The notes beneath the pieces were generated by a model that was not told the origin of the DNA, made no database searches, and worked only from the letters and a program-made list of their open reading frames with translations. The translations under genes and the position numbers were made by a program. A DNA stretch of 64,000 bases from Tomocerus qinae (taxonomy: Eukaryota > Arthropoda > Collembola > Entomobryomorpha > Tomoceridae): NCBI GenBank assembly GCA_020055645.1, contig CM034546.1:128981875-129045874 (forward strand), in the 5' to 3' direction. This document shows positions 10,303 to 21,726 of this stretch, one piece after another. Each line of letters begins with the position of its first letter. Positions within the stretch are counted from its first letter, which is position 1.

Positions 10303-13300
10303 GTGAGGAATTAGGTCTAGTTTCTGCTTATATCTCTCACTCACTAGATTCTAAAGAAACTGCCCAAACTGTAATTAAACTCCAGGATTCTACATTCTCT
10401 TCTCTTTTAGATACTGGAGCTTCTCACAGCTTTATTGATTATGATACCTTTCAATCCCTAGATCTAGTTAAGTCTGCATCCACTCTTTCTGGTGTTAAGA
10501 TAGGAAATTCTTTAGTTGTATCCCCTCTGGGTTCTTGTACAGTTAAGTTTACTCTTGTAAATAGAGTTTTTGAATTTAAGTTCCATATCCTACAACACCT
10601 TCCAACAAAGTTTATCTTAGGTTTTGACTTTTTGAGATTTGCTAAAATCATAGTTGATCCTGATGTAGGTGAATTTTTCTTTAAATCAGATCCATTAAAA
10701 CCATTTGATCTTTCCAATAAAGCCTACTTATGTGCATTACAAGGTCTCAATCCCCAGCAGTCAACAGAACTCCAAGATTTAATTAAAAATTATCCGAAAT
10801 TGTTCTCAGGTACATTAGGGAAAACCCACCTAGCCACTATTAAGCTTGAAGTCTCTGGTCCTCCTATAGCCCAAAAACCTTATCCTACCTCACATATTAA
10901 ACGTGAAGCAATGAAACGCCATATCCACCAGATGTTAGCTCTAGGAGTTATTCGTCCTTCCAGATCAGAATGGTGTAGTCCCGTTCATCTTAAAAAGGAA
11001 GGCGATGACTTTAGGTTTTGTCTAGACGTTCGTTCTATAAACCGTAGACTAAAATCTGATCCATATCCTGTTCCACACATCCAGGACCTGATCCATAGAT
11101 TAGGAGGCGCTTCATTTATATCCACCATAGATTTAAAGAAAGGTTATTGGCAAGTTAGATTGGATCCAGATTCTATTCAGTATACAGCTTTTATCTGTGA
11201 GTTTGGAAAATACGAATTTACAGTCTTGCCTTTCGGAATTAAGACTGCAGTTTCCGAATTCCAACGCATAATGAACGATTTATTAGCTGACTGTCGAGGT
11301 AAATTTGCAGACCCTTATATTGATGACATTGTGATTTACAGTAAATCGTGGGCTGAGCATTTAGATCATTTGCGCACTGTTTTCACATTGTTAGAAAATG
11401 CTGGCTTTACTGTGAATAAAGAAAAATGTTCTTTTGGTAAAACATCAGTGAAATACTTAGGCTTCATCATCGATTCACACGGAATCCGAACGGATCCCGA
11501 TAAAATTGCTGCTGTTAGGAAATTCCCAAGACCAAGAAATCCTAAAGATGTTAGACGTTTTCTTGGATTATGTAGTTGGTATAGGCATTTCATTCCACAC
11601 TTTGCTTCTGAAGCTACCCCTTTAAACAAACTTCTTCGGAAGAATCAGGATTTTGTTTGGGGGGCAGAACAAGATAAAGCTTTTAAAACTTTAATAGATA
11701 TAGTGTGTGATACTGTAGTGCTAGCCTTTCCTGATTTTAGTCGTCCATTCATTTTGCGCACTGATGCCGCTGGGACAGGATTAGGAGCATGTTTAGCTCA
11801 ACCAACCCCAGATGGTTTAGAACGTCCAATAGCTTTTGCAAGCCGCTCTTTAAACAAGTGCGAGCAGTCCTATCATGCAACTGAAAAAGAATGTTTAGCT
11901 ATAATTTGGGCATTGAAAAAACTCGAGCATTATTTAGATTGTCAGGAATTTGAACTCCAGACGGATAATAAGGCTCTTACTTGGCTCAATCAGATGCGCG
12001 ATGTGAACAGCAAATTCATGCGATGGGCATTAAAAATTCAGGATTTTCAGGCATTAATTACCCACATCCCAGGTAGACATAACAAAGTTAGCGATGCACT
12101 TAGCCGAGCAACAGTAGGAGAACCTGAGGAAGAGGAATCGAAGGATGAAATGTATTCCCCTTCCACAGTTCCAATTTCCCTTCTTTGTACATTCTCCCCT
12201 ACTATTACTCTAGACTCTATTCGTGAGCAGCAATCCACAGATGACGAAACTTTAGCCATCATAGCAGACATACCTAAAGATTTTGTAGTTAGTAATGGAA
12301 TTTTATATAAAGTCAATAGAAATGCGGGAAAATATCCATACATCCCCTTCTCATTACGTACTGCCATTCTTTCATATTTTCATGACTTGCCTGGCTCAGG
12401 ACACCAAGGATATAGAAAAACTCTTCTTCGTATTATCCGTAGGGTCTTTTGGTTTGGCATGCATGAAGATATTTTGGCATATGTCAGAAGTTGTAAAATT
12501 TGTCAGTGTGTGAAAAATCCTAGCACTTTACCACCAGGTGAACTACAGAGCATCAAGACTAGAGGTCCTTGGGAAATCTTAGCCATAGATCTTATGGGTC
12601 CCTTGCCTTCCACCCCTAGAAGAAACACTCAGCTATTAGTCGTTGTTGACCATTTTACGAAATGGGTTGAGTTGTTTCCTTTGAAAGATGGTACAGCTAG
12701 TCGAGTTGCTTCTGTTTTACAAAATGAGGTTTTCTCCCTCTATGGGGCTCCTAGTTCACTGCTTTCTGACAACGCTACAAACTTCCGCTCTAAGACTTTC
12801 GAAACCCTCTCCAAGACCTGGGGTTTCAAGCATAAATTTTTAACTCCATACCATCCCCAAAGTAATATAGCAGAAAGAGTCAATCGTTCAATCCGTGCAA
12901 TTCTCTCAAGCTATATCGAAAAGACTCATAATAAGTGGGATGAAGAATTACCAATGGTAGCCTTAGCGCTCCGTACTGCCGTTAGTGACACTACGGGTTT
13001 TAGTCCTTCAATGATGAACCTTGGTAGGGAAATTAAGCTTCCTCTTGATCATTGGTTAGATGATGATTCCGACGAAACACTAGATTCACGTGTCGCATAT
13101 AAGACAGATCTTATAACTAAACTTACACGAATCTATACTCAGGCTAGAAAACACATAGAATCATCTCATAAATCTCAGGCTAAATATTATAATGCTAAAC
13201 ACAACCCAGTGTCTTTTCAAACTAACGACTTAGTACTTTTGAAGACTCATGTCCTATCGGACAAACTTAAGAAAATTTCTCGAAAATTTGCATTTCGTTG

Positions 13301-13529
13301 GGAAGGCCCTTATAGGATTCTTAAAGTTCTTTCGCCCGTCACCTATGAACTTGTAGACGTAACTACTGACCTTAGCATAGGGACTCAAAATGTGGCAAAT
13401 TTGAAACTTTATTTTGACCGCCCAAGTAAATTTTCTTTAATTCCTCCCAGTACGTTTCCTAGAGATCAACCACCCGACGACTCGATTGTGAGTCCGTCAC
13501 ATAGCTATATGTTAAGACCTAGGAACTAA
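10299..13529 (+). CDS. pol: Gypsy Pol polyprotein
   Basis: A 1076-residue polyprotein. Aspartic protease: LLDTGASHSFID near residue 35. Reverse transcriptase about residues 200-380 with FRFCLDVRSINRR, STIDLKKGYWQV, VLPFGIK and the catalytic YIDDIVIYS. RNase H about residues 480-600 with LRTDAAGTGLGA, EKECLAIIWAL and LQTDNKALTWL. Integrase about 690-960 with an HHCC zinc site (HDLPGSGHQGYRKT, then CKICQCVK), AIDLMGPLP, LLSDNATNF and the NIAERVNRSI stretch. The tail carries a GPY/F-like region (FRWEGPYRILKV). All key motifs look present, so the protein may still be functional. Expression probably relies on frameshifting from gag. Confidence 0.92.
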   Translation: MSEELGLVSAYISHSLDSKETAQTVIKLQDSTFSSLLDTGASHSFIDYDTFQSLDLVKSASTLSGVKIGNSLVVSPLGSCTVKFTLVNRVFEFKFHILQHLPTKFILGFDFLRFAKIIVDPDVGEFFFKSDPLKPFDLSNKAYLCALQGLNPQQSTELQDLIKNYPKLFSGTLGKTHLATIKLEVSGPPIAQKPYPTSHIKREAMKRHIHQMLALGVIRPSRSEWCSPVHLKKEGDDFRFCLDVRSINRRLKSDPYPVPHIQDLIHRLGGASFISTIDLKKGYWQVRLDPDSIQYTAFICEFGKYEFTVLPFGIKTAVSEFQRIMNDLLADCRGKFADPYIDDIVIYSKSWAEHLDHLRTVFTLLENAGFTVNKEKCSFGKTSVKYLGFIIDSHGIRTDPDKIAAVRKFPRPRNPKDVRRFLGLCSWYRHFIPHFASEATPLNKLLRKNQDFVWGAEQDKAFKTLIDIVCDTVVLAFPDFSRPFILRTDAAGTGLGACLAQPTPDGLERPIAFASRSLNKCEQSYHATEKECLAIIWALKKLEHYLDCQEFELQTDNKALTWLNQMRDVNSKFMRWALKIQDFQALITHIPGRHNKVSDALSRATVGEPEEEESKDEMYSPSTVPISLLCTFSPTITLDSIREQQSTDDETLAIIADIPKDFVVSNGILYKVNRNAGKYPYIPFSLRTAILSYFHDLPGSGHQGYRKTLLRIIRRVFWFGMHEDILAYVRSCKICQCVKNPSTLPPGELQSIKTRGPWEILAIDLMGPLPSTPRRNTQLLVVVDHFTKWVELFPLKDGTASRVASVLQNEVFSLYGAPSSLLSDNATNFRSKTFETLSKTWGFKHKFLTPYHPQSNIAERVNRSIRAILSSYIEKTHNKWDEELPMVALALRTAVSDTTGFSPSMMNLGREIKLPLDHWLDDDSDETLDSRVAYKTDLITKLTRIYTQARKHIESSHKSQAKYYNAKHNPVSFQTNDLVLLKTHVLSDKLKKISRKFAFRWEGPYRILKVLSPVTYELVDVTTDLSIGTQNVANLKLYFDRPSKFSLIPPSTFPRDQPPDDSIVSPSHSYMLRPRN

Positions 13530-13562
13530 TTCAATTGTTAATATACCTTCATAAAACACACC

Positions 13563-14033
13563 ATGAAACGTGTCTGCTTCGGCTTATCTCCTGCACTTGC
13601 GAAGTTACTACCTCGTGATCCGGCTCGACATCCGACAAAATTGAAGGCTTTGGAACGATTGATTAAATCAGCTACTCCTGAAGACGATCCTTTTGCTATG
13701 GAACACCAGACGCCAAAAGAAGTTGACAAGGGCCCTGTCTCTTCTCGAAAAGTGCGCACTATTCCATCGTCTGAATCACACCCTGACATTCGTGTGACGG
13801 TATCAACACCAATCGCTGATGTTTCACTGCTTCGATGCTGGAAGTGTTTAGAGCTAGGTCACAGTCGTGAGGTATGTGATAACCCAAAAGTGTCACGGAG
13901 GAAATTTAAAGCCCTGAAACGTCTTAACGACAATGAATGTCGCTTTTGTTTAGGGGGCTGTGTAAAGTGTATAGGAGTGAATGCAGTAGCTAAAGCCAAA
14001 GCATCCACTCCTATCACTCAGGTAAAGGAATGA
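13563..14033 (+). CDS. Third gypsy frame with a zinc knuckle, ending in the LTR
   Basis: A 156-residue frame starting 33 bp after pol and running 73 bp into the 3' LTR. The N-terminal half is basic. Near residues 97-112 it holds CWKCLELGHSREVC, an exact CX2CX4HX4C knuckle, followed by CRFCLGGCVKC, a second Cys cluster. This replaces the envelope position of other gypsy elements but shows no signal peptide or membrane segment, so it is not an envelope. A role as a second nucleic-acid-binding protein is inference. A Gag-like origin is possible. Confidence 0.6.
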   Translation: MKRVCFGLSPALAKLLPRDPARHPTKLKALERLIKSATPEDDPFAMEHQTPKEVDKGPVSSRKVRTIPSSESHPDIRVTVSTPIADVSLLRCWKCLELGHSREVCDNPKVSRRKFKALKRLNDNECRFCLGGCVKCIGVNAVAKAKASTPITQVKE

Positions 14034-14983
14034 ATGGACTAGCGACCGACGGAAATTGATTTCTTATCTATTTCTCGCCGGCCGCTGTCCCTTCATTCTA
14101 CACATCATACGATGAGTCCAGGTAATGAACTTAGAAGACTCTTTTGTTCTATTTATGTCTTTTCCCTAATAGTTCATTACCTGGCCCTAATGAATAAAAA
14201 TCTATCTATGCATCTTCCCTAACACTAAGTTTATTTCTACCTACAAATTTCTACCTGCTATTGTACCCTAAATTTAACTTAGACTAATACTCCCTACTAA
14301 ACTAATTATTTAAATTAAAGCTACCTACTTACCTTTTGTTGTAAGTCCGAATGTATGGAAAACTCCCTCTGCCACGTCCGGACTTACGAGCTGGAGTTGA
14401 CCCTACATTCGGACATTAAAGATTTATGTCTCCATTCAGAGACTTATCAAAATTTGTCAAACATATAAATAGTTTGAAGTGCCTGGGCACTTCATCTCAT
14501 TTCTACTGTGGACTCGGCTGAGAACTGTTCTGTTCTGTGTGCCCTGGACTGTTTCTTTGTGCCTTACCTGAACTCGGATTTGTGTGGAAGCCTACTGCTA
14601 AAGTAAGTTGTACACTCTCCTCTGTTCTGTCTCACTCTCCCCCATTAGGATTAATTTAACTTAAACTCTAGTATCTAAATTTATATTTTATTTGAATTGG
14701 ATTTTTGATTTTGAATTTTATTTTTAATAATAATTATTGGTTTTTCTCTTTTATAACGTACGAGTATTTCTAATATTCATTTTTGCCGCATTAGAGTATT
14801 TTTCATAATTATTATTGAACATTAGACGAAGGCTTACCTTAGTGAAGTTCATACTTAATTCTAAGTTAATAATTATCATTCATTGGTTCATGCCTCTACC
14901 TCATCTACATAATATTCAGCCAAGTAGTAGCGATAGTTAGACTTCATTTAATTCATCTTTATGACAGTTTTGCTATCATTACA
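13961..14983 (+). repeat. Gypsy 3' LTR
   Basis: 1023 bp, matching the 5' LTR with no difference found by eye. A short purine-rich tract TAGGGGG just upstream is a possible polypurine tract. The sequence after it begins CAAT, the target duplication. Confidence 0.9.
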
Positions 14984-15628
14984 CAATAACAAATTATACT
15001 GAAAAGATAACAAAACTAAATTTATGTCAATGGACGGCATTCTTCTGTCTAAAAAAGTTCGTTCTCAATTCACCTTTCTGATTGTAGCTAGTATCTCGTT
15101 TCTGTATTTTAAATTAGAGGTGCGATTTTGTTGTACTTATCGGGGAATAACTTCCAAATTATACATTGCAATAACATGCTGTCTAAGCAATATAATATAA
15201 TTTCTAGATAGTTTACAGCTGCTGTCATAGAGCTAGGGGAGACACGTAATTTTTTCCTTCTTCAAAGAATCAATTTTTTTCTAGTGAATTATTGCAAGTT
15301 TAATATTCAAATTACACCATTGAACTCTTTGAAACCTCCATCTATCTATTGAAAATGGGAATTGGTTAAAAATAATTCGATCGGTGGCTGCTGGTTGACT
15401 GCTAAAATAATAACAAAAGAGTAGATTAAAACAATATAATTATATTCCAAGTGAATACAACTGTACTTCCCCCACATTGGTTGATGTTCTCGCTCCAATT
15501 ACTGTTTTCGATAATGTACCCCAACGAATACCTCTATGTACTAAATTTAGCAAATGAAGCTATAGGTTGTACATTATTGAAAACGTTAATTTATCTCGGA
15601 AGATAAGCCTATTGTAGTAATGTACCAC

Positions 15629-16695
15629 CAGTGGCGGCTCTAGGATTTGCGAGGCCCTGGGCAAAATTTTCGAGCGAGGCCCCATAATAATAATTCACAT
15701 ATATGCAAATTATTATATTAATTCAAATCTACGAACTTTTCCCGTTTTTAAATGAAATTGGCAAATGAAAAATGGATTTTCGCGCTATTTTCAATTTTTT
15801 TGAATGTTATTGAAAACAAAATAAGTATGTGTACAGAAGTAAGTTTCGGGAGGGACTGTATTATGTGATACTTATATCGCCATTACATATATTCGCGCGC
15901 AGCGCGAAAAGCTTTGTCAATTTTGGACAAAAACTAGTCAAAACTGGCCTAAAAATGGCAACTAATCAATTTTTTGCTATTTTAAGAAAAAATATCTTTA
16001 TCTAGGATTTTGGGGTGGGGCTTCAGCCTATAAGGTTTTCCACCTCAATACGTCCTTTATTCAAAATAAGACCCTAAAACTCTGTTAAAAATTTCTTTAT
16101 TTCTTTGAATCTTTCTAAATTGAAATAAACTATTAGTGGAATTACAAGCACGTATCCAGGAATTTGGACTAAGGGGAGCCCACCAAAATGAAAATATATT
16201 AATAAAATTAAGGCACATACGCGCGAAATTTTTCGGATTTTTAACCTTTTTTGACAAAAAAATTGCCTTTTTCTGGATACTTGAAGGGTCCCGGCCCTCC
16301 CTCTGGATACTTGCTTGAGTGGAAAAATAATTGTCTACATCTACTGCAATTGCGCAGTTTTGGTATCGCAAACTGCTACAAATTTGTGGATTGAAATATA
16401 TATAGTAATTCTATAATAATTCTGAGAGATGCTGCTTTCGTGTCACCAGTATCTTTTTACAGGATTGGGCGATATCTACTTTCGGTATACATTTCTTCCT
16501 TGAATTCTAAAAATGGTTCTGTAGTAATTCTGTTACAAAACGTATAACTTAAACCAAAATGCAAAACCAGCATTTTTGAAGTGAAATTAACACAGAGAAG
16601 TTGAAATTCTTTCTTTGTCAAAGCTCTGCGCGAGGCCCCAAAAGCGCGAGGCCCTGGGCAACTGCCCAGTCTGCCCATTGGGAAAGCCGCCTCTG
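15629..16695. mobile_element. hAT non-autonomous element (family A), copy 2
   Basis: Same element and same TGTACCAC duplication as at 5619-6684, carried along by the tandem duplication. It is one base longer owing to an extra T in a T run. Confidence 0.85.
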
Positions 16696-17381
16696 TGTAC
16701 CACATGATCCACTGCCTTTCTAATACATGTGGTGCATTGTGTAGATTGTGTGCATTTTAATAACAACGTCTGCGAATTGCTAAAACTTATTAACACGAAA
16801 GTCATATTTTGGAAAAGAAAAGGGTAAACTATATAGTAGTATTGTCACGTCGACAAGTCGACAATAATATAAATAATATAACCTAATTACCAGCTCTTAA
16901 ACAACCAATTTGGGTTTTCCCGACTGAAGTTTGGTCTATTAAATAATATTTAAAGTTTCTAGTGTGCTGTTATTAATCCATATTTGAAAATTCCTGCTTG
17001 GAAATGGACCATGGAAATTAATACAAGGTACGACATGAGTAATACCCACTGTTTTTGAAGAACTTACAATTTAATCCCAATTATTAGTCCTTTGAAAGAA
17101 ATATTTTTGAAAATAGAGATTTGATTATTAATCATTGAATGACCAAGCTTATTTGTATGCGGATTGAATTTTCAAACGTTACTATCATCTTTCTTTAAAA
17201 AAATTTTGAATTTCATTATATAATAATAATAAAGGAATATTTAAAAACCGGACTGTACTGTAATACCGTAAATTGCATTTCATTTTTAGCTCGCCTGAGG
17301 AAGCAAGCTTATTTAACTTGTTATTTGTCTTTAATAGAAAGGGGAAATGATAATGATAAATGATGATAATATAGTAACAAT

Positions 17382-18404
17382 TGTAAAGTGTATAGGAGTG
17401 AATGCAGTAGCTAAAGCCAAAGCATCCACTCCTATCACTCAGGTAAAGGAATGAATGGACTAGCGACCGACGGAAATTGATTTCTTATCTATTTCTCGCC
17501 GGCCGCTGTCCCTTCATTCTACACATCATACGATGAGTCCAGGTAATGAACTTAGAAGACTCTTTTGTTCTATTTATGTCTTTTCCCTAATAGTTCATTA
17601 CCTGGCCCTAATGAATAAAAATCTATCTATGCATCTTCCCTAACACTAAGTTTATTTCTACCTACAAATTTCTACCTGCTATTGTACCCTAAATTTAACT
17701 TAGACTAATACTCCCTACTAAACTAATTATTTAAATTACAGCTACCTACTTACCTTTTGTTGTAAGTCCGAATGTATGGAAAACTCCCTCTGCCACGTCC
17801 GGACTTACGAGCTGGAGTTGACCCTACATTCGGACATTAAAGATTTATGTCTCCATTCAGAGACTTATCAAAATTTGTCAAACATATAAATAGTTTGAAG
17901 TGCCTGGGCACTTCATCTCATTTCTACTGTGGACTCGGCTGAGAACTGTTCTGTTCTGTGTGCCCTGGACTGTTTCTTTGTGCCTTACCTGAACTCGGAT
18001 TTGTGTGGAAGCCTACTGCTAAAGTAAGTTGTACACTCTCCTCTGTTCTGTCTCACTCTCCCCCATTAGGATTAATTTAACTTAAACTCTAGTATCTAAA
18101 TTTATATTTTATTTGAATTGGATTTTTGATTTTGAATTTTATTTTTAATAATAATTATTGGTTTTTCTCTTTTATAACGTACGAGTATTTCTAATATTCA
18201 TTTTTGCCGCATTAGAGTATTTTTCATAATTATTATTGAACATTAGACGAAGGCTTACCTTAGTGAAGTTCATACTTAATTCTAAGTTAATAATTATCAT
18301 TCATTGGTTCATGCCTCTACCTCATCTACATAATATTCAGCCAAGTAGTAGCGATAGTTAGACTTCATTTAATTCATCTTTATGACAGTTTTGCTATCAT
18401 TACA
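17382..18404 (+). mobile_element. Solo LTR of the gypsy element
   Basis: 1023 bp, matching the two LTRs of the whole copy except for one A/C change near 17738. It has the same CAAT duplication and the same flanks as the whole element in copy 1. This is the product expected from recombination between the two LTRs. Confidence 0.9.
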
Positions 18405-18909
18405 CAATAACAAATTATACTGAAAAGATAACAAAACTAAATTTATGTCAATGGACGGCATTCTTCTGTCTAAAAAAGTTCGTTCTCAATTCACCTTTCT
18501 GATTGTAGCTAGTATCTCGTTTCTGTATTTTAAATTAGAGGTGCGATTTTGTTGTACTTATCGGGGAATAACTTCCAAATTATACATTGCAATAACATGC
18601 TGTCTAAGCAATATAATATAATTTCTAGATAGTTTACAGCTGCTGTCATAGAGCTAGGGGAGACACGTAATTTTTTCCTTCTTCAAAGAATCAATTTTTT
18701 TCTAGTGAATTATTGCAAGTTTAATATTCAAATTACACCATTGAACTCTTTGAAACCTCCTCTATTCAGTAATTTGCGAATTACCAAAATTCATGGTCAA
18801 TTTTTGGAAAAATTACATATTATGATTTTTAATTTTATAAATATCTAATGATTCCTGGAAAATACCATTTTGGAAAAGTTTGCTAAATATTTCTCATTAA
18901 AACAATACT

Positions 18910-21726
18910 ATGGATACAAATACAAGTTCAGTTTGTGAAATATGTGGGAAAACGTACAAAGGAGAATTAGGAGAACGAGGTTTGAAAATTCATATATCAA
19001 AGGCTCATGGCGAAGCATTTCGTAACACATTAACGAGTCAATATTCCCCTTCTCCACATCCATTAGATGAAAATTTGGATTCTTCGTGTCCAACAATTGT
19101 CACTGAATTGGATAAGGCAAAGGAGAGATTGCGGGAATATCTTCAAAAATTTGATGATCTCTGTAATGATCCTTTTGATGAATCAGGATTTCAAATTTTG
19201 TATGATCAGTTTTTAGTTGACATACAAATAGCTCAAGAGAAATTACCAGCTCCAACTCATCCTGCGAAAAGGTTTTATAACATCCGGAAAAATAAAAAAT
19301 GCTTTGTATCAAATGCAAATAGAAGTGGTTTCTCGCAGTCCTCAAATCCGGAACGAAAGGATAAAGAACGAAGAAACAATAACCGGAGAAACTACCAAAA
19401 TCAACTAATTCAACACTATTATTACTTCAATAGAAAGAAGTGTGTTGATTTAGTAATGAGCAGCTCTAAAAATATCCGATGCAATATTGATATGGTCAAA
19501 CTTCATAGTGCATTTAAAGAAAGATGGAATTCACCCAATGATAATATTCGAAGTGAATATGAGTCAATACCTTCTTTAGCGGAACAAATACATTTAGATT
19601 CTAAATTTTCATCAATTATAACTAAAGAAGAGGTTGAAAATGCTTTAAAAGGAATGAATTCAGATTCCTCACCTGGAGTAGATTTTATTTACACCAGAAC
19701 AGCTAACGATTTTGGTATATAAAAGTGGATGCCAAGATGATCCAAAAAATTGGAGGCCCATTAGCATCTGTTCTACTCTACGAAGATTATATGAAAGAAT
19801 CATTACATCTATGGTTAATCGTTACTATACTACTTGCCCTTTTCAATCTGGATCCGCTCATGCACCAGGCACTTTTGTCAACACTGCGATATTAGATGGA
19901 TGTCTGAAAATGGCAAAAACGAAAAGAAAAGATCTTTCAATTCTTTTTCTGGATATCCTTAAGGCCTATGACATGGTTGGACATCTCCACTTAAAAATGA
20001 CACTCGAAACCCTGTTTTTGCCTACTTTTCTGCGACAAACACTCAATAACTTGATTATTGATAATCAGACAAGGCTGGAAGTGAATGGAAGAAAATCCAA
20101 ATCCATTTTTTTTACAAAAGGAATTTTTCAAGGCTCCCCCTTATCTTCACTCCTATTTAATCTAAGTATTGATCATATTCTTCAGAATTTATCAGAAGTC
20201 GAAGTATCCAAAAAATTTGGTTTTAAAATTAATGAAGTCCTAAGCCCACTTTCTACTTTAGGATTCATGGATGACACTGTTTTATTGGCTAACTCTAAAT
20301 CATCGGCCATTATATTATTCACTGAAGCTAATAATTTATTTGAGGAAGTAGGACTTACATTAAATGTGGATAAAACAAAGATAATACACATTTTAAAGGG
20401 AGATTTGATTGATACCGAATTCTCAATTGATTCAAATCATACCATCTCAACACTGAAAACGGGTCAAACTGTCAAATATCTTGGAGTTAATTTTGCAAAT
20501 GAGATTTTCTTTGACAAGAGTACTTTTACCAAGAACTTATCCTCCAACTTAAACTCCTTGGTGTCAACTCCTTTATTATTCCCAAACCAGAAGTTGAGTA
20601 TTATTAGCACTTTTATTTGGCCTAAGTTTATCTACACAATTCAATCATCAAACTTGTGCAGACTTTCAAAATCTTTTTTAGAGGATATTGATAAGTTAAT
20701 TAGAAGTTCTATAAAGGAAATGTTATGCCTTCCTCACGACTTCCCAAATAATTGTTTATACTCCAGCACAAAACATAAAGGATTGGGTGTAATTCGAGCT
20801 ACTTGGGAGGCGCCCTTACAAAATTACAACATTTCTTTGACTCTTCAACGTTTCAATAACAAATATGTCACTGAATTAAAGGATCTTCCTTTTCAACAAG
20901 AGAGCTGCATTCAAAGGATGGGGATCGTAGATGAAATCAAGAATATTGATGTTCGTAGCCTAACAGTCCGTCAAATCTCAGCAAAATTAAGAGATATTCT
21001 GCGAATGAAAGAATACTCATCATGGCGTTCTCTTTCTTTTCATGGAAAAGGAGTTGACCAATTTACTCAATGTGAAAAAATAAACAAGTTGCTCTTTTTC
21101 AAAACTGGACTGACCAGTTCTGAATGGATTAATTACTTAAAAATGATTCCAAATGTTACTGCAAGCAGATCTATTCCTGGACGTTCTCAAGATGGGACCC
21201 ATTGTAGAAGATGCAATGAGAATAATGAAACTCTTTCCCACATTCTTTGATATTGTCCTTATGGATTATTGCATCGTAATGCAAGACATCATCAAATTAG
21301 AACAATTATTGCTGAATCATTCAAAGAAAAAGGATTAAAGTATATGAAGAAGTTCATACAATAGCCCTTGATGGTTCCAACAGACGTGTGGACATACTAA
21401 TCATTGATCATAATTTCCAAAAAGGTTACATTTTCGATCCAACAATTCGTTTTGAAGCTGTTACAGATCAGGCTATGTTGGTAGATACTGAGAAGAAAAA
21501 CATATACAATAGTTGCATACCAGATTTGCAAAACAAATACTCTATACGTTACGAGTTTGAAGTAATAGGATTATACATTGGAGCTCGTGGTACTATATCC
21601 TCTTACTTTGAGAATATTCGTAAAAGGTTTAACTTGCCATCTCAATTATTAGAGGAAGTGGCAATTGTTGCTGTTAAAGGGTCAGCATCCATCTTACAAC
21701 ACCATTTATACAATTCTCAATCATGA
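18910..21726 (+). pseudogene. R2-type LINE, broken copy
   Basis: A single-ORF retrotransposon of the group that uses a restriction-like endonuclease. The N-terminus has a C2H2 zinc finger (CEICGKTYK...HISKAH). Next come a basic region and the reverse transcriptase: DDPKNWRPISI, FLDILKAYDMV, FQGSPLSSLLFN and the catalytic FMDDTVLL. A zinc knuckle starts CRRCNENNETLSHIL. The C-terminal endonuclease has RRVDILIIDHN and YIFDPTIRFE. The copy has an internal deletion plus frame change at about 19705 (the fingers-region residues before WRPIS are short), a stop in the knuckle near 21248 and a further frame change before 21388. It is not in 28S rDNA, so it is not site-specific R2 itself. Known relatives in arthropods share the DPTIRFE motif. 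Confidence 0.85.

Larger units (their letters stand above)
7371..14983 (+). mobile_element. Ty3/gypsy LTR retrotransposon, looks whole
   Basis: Two 1023-bp LTRs (TGTAAAG...ATTACA) that look identical by eye bound a 5.6-kb interior with gag, pol and a small 3' frame. The 4-bp target duplication CAAT lies on both sides (7367-7370, 14984-14987). The pol order is protease, reverse transcriptase, RNase H, integrase, which defines Ty3/gypsy. The gag and pol frames overlap by a few bases in different frames, as in many gypsy elements that use frameshifting. There is no envelope-like frame. No breaks are evident, and identical LTRs imply a very recent insertion. Confidence 0.9.
5330..15339. repeat. 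Tandem duplication, copy 1 (10.0 kb, with whole LTR element)
   Basis: From TCTATCTATTGAAAATGGG at about 5331 the sequence runs through a hAT element, a Ty3/gypsy element and a 355-bp tail ending GAAACCTCC at 15339. The same left part restarts at 15341 and the same tail recurs at 18405-18760. Copy 2 lacks only the gypsy interior and one LTR. By eye the copies differ by one T in a run (near 6252 versus 16262) and one A/C change in the LTR. At the breakpoints both outer sides carry TCTAT (5331 and 18761), a microhomology. Confidence 0.85.
15340..18760. repeat. Tandem duplication, copy 2 (3.4 kb, with solo LTR)
   Basis: Second copy of the duplicated block. It repeats 5330-7370, a single 1023-bp LTR in place of the gypsy element, and the 355-bp tail (18405-18760). 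After GAAACCTCC it continues into unique sequence leading to the R2-type LINE. Near-identity to copy 1 indicates a very recent event. Confidence 0.85.

Noticed and set aside
13563-14033. Envelope gene of an errantivirus-like element
   Set aside because: No signal peptide, membrane anchor or cleavage site; it has zinc knuckles instead.
18910-21726. Site-specific R2 in ribosomal DNA
   Set aside because: No 28S rRNA sequence flanks the copy; it is an R2-type relative at another site.
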